NCBI GenBank assembly: GCA_937877565.1
Contig: CALFJB010000035.1
Span: 124,001 to 188,000 of the forward strand
Direction: 5' to 3'
Source: an uncultured Selenomonadales bacterium
GTDB taxonomy: Bacteria; Bacillota; Negativicutes; Selenomonadales; Selenomonadaceae
Length of the DNA: 64,000 nt
The number at the start of each line of letters is the position of its first letter. Positions within the stretch are counted from its first letter, which is position 1. Shown here piece by piece: positions 60,757 to 64,000 of the stretch. Below the pieces are notes generated by a model that was not told the origin of the DNA, did not search any database, and was given only the letters and a program-made list of their open reading frames with translations. The translations under genes were made by a program, and so were the position numbers.

Positions 60757-60840
60757 TCCTTATAAATTTTCAACAATTATAACAGATTGAAAAAAATTGT
60801 ACACAAAAAAAATCGCCGCGCCGTTGTCTTCAAAAAAATT

Positions 60841-60867
60841 TAATGGCATTGCAAAAAAATTCGATAC
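60841..60867 (+). promoter_or_regulatory. Candidate sigma-28 (FliA) promoter of fliK
   Basis: TAAT (60841-60844), 15 bases, then TTCGATAC (60860-60867). This resembles TAAA-N15-GCCGATAA and lies 25 bases before the fliK ATG. No good sigma-70 pair was seen nearby. Confidence 0.45.
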
Positions 60868-60891
60868 TCAATTTAGAGAGGAGAGGCAACT

Positions 60892-62616
60892 ATGGCAAAT
60901 GCAAACACAAATTTAATGTCGATTAACATAAATCAATCGGCAGGCTCCACAGGAAATTCTAAACTTGGATATAAAACCTCATCGAAAGGCGGCAACGATT
61001 TTAATTCCGCGCTGGATCGTGCCAATAATACAATTAACCGGCAAGCCGCGCCCGCACAACAAAATCCTTCCGACGCCGAAGATGTTTCATATTCCGACGC
61101 CGCTAATAAAAATCCTGAAAGTCCCGTCGAACAAAAAAACGCCGAAACTAATACGGCAAATCAAGGAAAGAATAACCAGCCGCAGGACGCGCCTCAAAAT
61201 ATAAACCAAAATTCGGCAAATGTTCCCGCAGAAATTGATTCTAAAAATGTTTTAAACGATGAAAAAATTGACATTGAAAATATTTTACCGGTTCCGAAAG
61301 TTAAACCTGAATTAGAAATTTCTGATGCAGTTGAAATTCAAAATGTTTTGCCGTTCGTCTTCAATTCAAGTGCAGAAACTTTACTGCCGCCGCAAATTTC
61401 AGAAAATCCCGGCGAAATGAATTTAATGACAGTTATGCCGCAACCCGGCGAAAATAAAGGGCAGGAAATGTTAAACATTTTGAGCGGCAAAACGTGGACT
61501 GCTGAAGACGTTCAAGCAACTTTAACTTCACAAAATCCACAAGCTATTGAAGTTAATCCCGAAACTTTGAACAACTTCGCGCAGAATGGAAAAAATTTCA
61601 CTTTTAATCCGAATCAAAATTCAGACGCTCAACCACAAATTTTTACTCGTCAAAATACTTTGATTCCCGAACAAGCTCAACTGCAAAATACAAATTTAAA
61701 TGTTGAATCGCCACAAATTCAAACTGCGAATTTGAACGCGGAACAAATTTTACAGCCTACAGTTCAACGGCAAATTGAAATTCAGGAGCAACCAATTTTA
61801 AATGCGGTTAATCCGCAAGTTGAACCTAAACAAAATAATCAATTCAATCAATTAACAGAAATATTCGTCAAGAATTTCAGTTTTGAAAATTCGCAGAATG
61901 CTCCTTTGTCGCCAATACAAACTGATATTCGCCAACAGCCTGAACAGAATCGTCAACAACCTGAACAGCATCAGCAACAACAATCTGAAACGCCCAATTT
62001 ACAGCAAAACTCCCAACAAAATTTACAATCCAATTCTATTAATTCAAACGCTGAAGTCCAAATTCAAAATGTTGGTGGCGCAGAAAATTTTGTACCGAAC
62101 GTAACACCTACAAATAACAATGTCACAGCTCAACCCGTTGCAGAAGTTCAAAACCCCGAAGCCGCCGCGCAAGCCGCAAGAGATACTGAAACTGTTCCCG
62201 CGCAAATTGTCGAACACGCAAGATTGATTCGCTCGGCTGAAAATACCGAAATGGTTATAAATCTCAAGCCGGAACATTTGGGACAATTAACCTTGCGCGT
62301 TTCAGTCAGTCAAAATGGCGCGGTTAATGCTAGTTTCTACAGCGACAATGCACAAGTTCGCGCAGCCATTGAAAATTCACTCGTACAACTTAAGCAGGAG
62401 CTTAGCGATCAAGGCTTGAAAGTCGATAACGTTCAAGTTTCCTCCTATTTAAGTGACAGCGGCTTAATGAATGGTCAAGGCGGGCAAGCGTGGCAACAAC
62501 AGCAACAACAATCTGCACCAAGACGAATTGATTTTGATACACTTCAAGACGAAGTTGACGCGGTAACACCGGACACTGAAACAAATTCCGCAGACGGCGT
62601 AGACTACAAAATTTAA
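60892..62616 (+). CDS. fliK: Flagellar hook-length control protein FliK
   Basis: A 574-residue protein with a long Asn/Gln-rich, disordered ruler region and a C-terminal Flg_hook domain (about 440-530: MVINLKPEHLGQLTLRVSVSQNGAVNASFYSDNAQVRAAIENSLVQLKQEL). FliK measures the hook and switches export substrates. The poly-Gln runs (QQQQQQS) sit near the end. GAGAGG precedes the ATG. Confidence 0.9.
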   Translation: MANANTNLMSININQSAGSTGNSKLGYKTSSKGGNDFNSALDRANNTINRQAAPAQQNPSDAEDVSYSDAANKNPESPVEQKNAETNTANQGKNNQPQDAPQNINQNSANVPAEIDSKNVLNDEKIDIENILPVPKVKPELEISDAVEIQNVLPFVFNSSAETLLPPQISENPGEMNLMTVMPQPGENKGQEMLNILSGKTWTAEDVQATLTSQNPQAIEVNPETLNNFAQNGKNFTFNPNQNSDAQPQIFTRQNTLIPEQAQLQNTNLNVESPQIQTANLNAEQILQPTVQRQIEIQEQPILNAVNPQVEPKQNNQFNQLTEIFVKNFSFENSQNAPLSPIQTDIRQQPEQNRQQPEQHQQQQSETPNLQQNSQQNLQSNSINSNAEVQIQNVGGAENFVPNVTPTNNNVTAQPVAEVQNPEAAAQAARDTETVPAQIVEHARLIRSAENTEMVINLKPEHLGQLTLRVSVSQNGAVNASFYSDNAQVRAAIENSLVQLKQELSDQGLKVDNVQVSSYLSDSGLMNGQGGQAWQQQQQQSAPRRIDFDTLQDEVDAVTPDTETNSADGVDYKI

Positions 62617-62631
62617 TTGGAGGTTTTAGAA

Positions 62632-63438
62632 ATGGCAAATGCACTTAATACAATTACAGTCAACGGCGTAACTTACAGCGCGGCGGCTTATGCTGAACAG
62701 AAAAAAGCCGAAGCTGCAACCGAAGTTAAAAATGACTTGGATAAAGACGCTTTTGTAAAACTTTTAGTAACTCAACTGCAATATCAAGACCCGCTGGAAC
62801 CGCAGGAAAACGGCGAATTTATTGCACAAATGGCGCAATTCTCCAGCCTTGAACAAATGACAAACGTTGCAAGCAAACTTGAAGATATTAATACCCTTGT
62901 TGGAAATATTGATACTTCAGTTTTAGTTGGACAACTTAGCGGAATGATTGGCAAGGGCGTTGATTGGGAAGAAACTGTATATTCAGCCGATGAAGATGGC
63001 AATCCCGTTACTGAAACTAACACGCTTAGCGGCGTTATTACCGGCGTAACTGTTGCCAACGGCGAAACTAAAATTATTGTGGAAGCTGAAAACGGCAACA
63101 CTTATCAGGTTGAAATTGGTACTATTTCTTCAGTTTATGACTTGAACGATCAAAACGCTCAACCACTTAAAAACGCTCAAAACATTCAACCCCTTCAAAA
63201 CCTTCAAAACGTTGCAGATTCTAATAGACCTGTTGAACTTATGGAACAGATGGGACAGGCTGAACAAAATTCAAACAACGTTGCAGAACTCGTTGAAGAT
63301 GTTGTTGAAGAAGTTGTTGAAAGCAACGCTCAAAACGTTGTCAACCCTATTAAACCTGTTGAACAAGATTCAAACAACGTTGCAGAACTCGTTGAAGATG
63401 TTGTTGAAGAAATTGTAGAAGAAATTGCTGAAGCATAA
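62632..63438 (+). CDS. flgD: Flagellar hook cap protein FlgD with repeated acidic tail
   Basis: Predicted 268 residues. The N-terminal cap-protein segment shows DAFVKLLVTQLQYQDPLEPQENGEFIAQMAQFSSLEQMTNV, followed by a Tudor-like region (LSGVITGVTVANGETKIIVEAENGNTYQVEI). The last ~90 residues are a tail with repeated NNVAELVEDVVEE (DNA repeats at about 63270-63310 and 63371-63411) and repeated Gln/Asn units, not typical of the family. The ATG at 62632 follows TGGAGG. It is the scaffold on which the hook grows. Confidence 0.9.
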   Translation: MANALNTITVNGVTYSAAAYAEQKKAEAATEVKNDLDKDAFVKLLVTQLQYQDPLEPQENGEFIAQMAQFSSLEQMTNVASKLEDINTLVGNIDTSVLVGQLSGMIGKGVDWEETVYSADEDGNPVTETNTLSGVITGVTVANGETKIIVEAENGNTYQVEIGTISSVYDLNDQNAQPLKNAQNIQPLQNLQNVADSNRPVELMEQMGQAEQNSNNVAELVEDVVEEVVESNAQNVVNPIKPVEQDSNNVAELVEDVVEEIVEEIAEA

Positions 63439-63454
63439 AATTTTTCTATAGCAA

Positions 63455-63490
63455 AAATCCTCTCCTGCGTTTTACAAGAGAGGATTTTTT
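63455..63490 (+). terminator. Terminator after flgD
   Basis: AAATCCTCTC (63455-63464) / GAGAGGATTT (63478-63487) followed by T residues. Confidence 0.88.
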
Positions 63491-63492
63491 AG

Positions 63493-63521
63493 TTGAATAA
63501 AATTATATTCTTGAGTAAAAT
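63493..63521 (+). promoter_or_regulatory. Sigma-70-type promoter of the small gene at 63553
   Basis: TTGAAT (63493-63498), 17 bases, TAAAAT (63516-63521), about 30 bases before the ATG. Confidence 0.45.
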
Positions 63522-63552
63522 ATTCTAAAATAAATCAGCGGAGGTATTAAAG

Positions 63553-63834
63553 ATGAGTAACGAAAAATATTTTTTTCAAGAAGATGCGTTCGGTGAAATG
63601 TACGAGGATTCATTTCTTGAAGATGAATTTCCCAGACGCAAGCCGGAAAATTCTAAAGTTGAAAATCCTGCACAAGCCGCTGAAATAGCCGCAACTTCCA
63701 GCGTTCGTTTCTCAAATGAAATTGACGCCGGACAGCAGGCAAATCAAGCCATAAGCTCGGCTTTTAACATTGGCGGAAATTTGGGCGGAGGAAATTCAAA
63801 TAATTTTTCCGGGCAAATTTTCGGCGGTATCTAA
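63553..63834 (+). CDS. Unknown small acidic/Gly-Asn-rich protein
   Basis: A 93-residue protein with an acidic aromatic N-terminus (EKYFFQEDAFGEMYEDSFLEDEFPRR) and a Gly/Asn-rich tail (NIGGNLGGGNSNNFSG). GGAGG precedes the ATG. No family is recognised; its position after flgD may mean a flagellar role but it has its own promoter and a terminator. Confidence 0.7.
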   Translation: MSNEKYFFQEDAFGEMYEDSFLEDEFPRRKPENSKVENPAQAAEIAATSSVRFSNEIDAGQQANQAISSAFNIGGNLGGGNSNNFSGQIFGGI

Positions 63835-63850
63835 AAAATATCGACGCGGT

Positions 63851-63886
63851 GCGGTAGGTTAATCAATAAGACCTGCCGCATTTTTA
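63851..63886 (+). terminator. Terminator after the small gene
   Basis: GCGGTAGGT / ACCTGCCGC (63851-63859, 63871-63879) then ATTTTTA. It overlaps the stop codon of the converging partial gene. Confidence 0.65.
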
Positions 63887-64000
63887 CTTGTTTTTGCGCG
63901 TTTAATTGCAATTAAAATGTTTACAGGATGTCCGCCAACGTCCATTTCAACGCCCAAACATTGCGAAGTACCAATAGTCATTATTTGCCCTGCAGCAATC
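63859..64000 (-). CDS. Partial gene cut by the right edge
   Basis: The minus-strand frame from the right edge reads IAAGQIMTIGTSQCLGV ... MDVGGHPVNILIAIKRAK and ends at a TAA (63861-63859). Only the last ~46 residues are in view. I do not recognise the family. Confidence 0.5.
   Translation of the reverse strand, partial: IAAGQIMTIGTSQCLGVEMDVGGHPVNILIAIKRAKTSKNAAGLID

Noticed and set aside
60892..62616. Long plus-strand FliK frame as a surface adhesin
   Set aside because: The Asn/Gln-rich stretch resembles adhesin tails, but the C-terminal Flg_hook domain and the following flgD identify it as FliK.

Overview
The window is AT-rich bacterial chromosome with tightly packed operons. It most likely comes from a flagellated Bacillota of the Negativicutes/Selenomonas type. 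Evidence for this is the ylm-type division block with SepF and DivIVA, CsaB beside a DUF5693 membrane protein, prfB with the classical +1 frameshift site, FliK/FlgD and very frequent TTG starts. The taxon is inferred, not proven. No rRNA, tRNA or CRISPR array was seen.

Layout. 1-6.4 kb: two adjacent dynamin-like GTPases (the first runs off the left edge) and a WYL-domain regulator. 6.7-8.1 kb: a PHP domain fused to a SpoT/MESH1-like HD hydrolase domain. 8.1-14.5 kb: a leftward operon with a MoxR AAA ATPase, a vWA/metallopeptidase-like protein, four small unknown proteins, a microbial PARG and a calcineurin-type phosphoesterase. 14.5-16.2 kb: a gene graveyard with a broken rtcB and an inverted MoxR/vWA chimera. 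16.2-21.4 kb: obgE, a methyltransferase, putP and a Sel1-repeat protein. 21.4-30.3 kb: a nickel/peptide-type ABC transporter whose operon is split by a surface-sugar module (nucleotidyltransferase, APH kinase plus SIS domain, HAD phosphatase, GT9-like transferase). In that module a run of nine G residues breaks what looks like one three-domain gene.

30.3-34.3 kb: a DEDDh exonuclease, small exported proline-rich proteins, a cysteine hydrolase and an SGNH hydrolase. 34.3-41.1 kb: a Doc-type toxin-antitoxin pair running into hisIE, a polysaccharide deacetylase, then the division block (PLP-binding protein, two SepF proteins, YlmH, DivIVA) followed by lspA and rluD. 41.2-46.9 kb: a signalling cluster of Ser/Thr kinase, an MSGPK-type coiled-coil protein, a zinc-ribbon/FHA protein, a radical SAM protein and a Clp-like AAA+ ATPase. 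The coiled-coil gene appears to be split by a small structured element carrying a consensus promoter on the other strand. 46.9-49.6 kb: DUF47/PiT phosphate uptake and murI. 49.6-55.3 kb: csaB, DUF5693, DUF2993, a cupin and prfB. 55.3-57.5 kb: thiamine salvage genes thiM-thiE-thiD. 57.5-58.2 kb: a HigB-like toxin and a small partner. 58.2-60.8 kb: secA. 60.9 kb to the end: flagellar fliK and flgD.

The strongest candidates for new biology are the MoxR/vWA-PARG-phosphoesterase operon with its decayed rtcB neighbour, the kinase/FHA/radical SAM/Clp cluster, the dynamin pair with WYL regulator, and the G-tract switch in the sugar module. Several intergenic gaps also carry dispersed repeats (GTACTTTTCTTTT-type palindromes and CCTAAAACCTA arrays).
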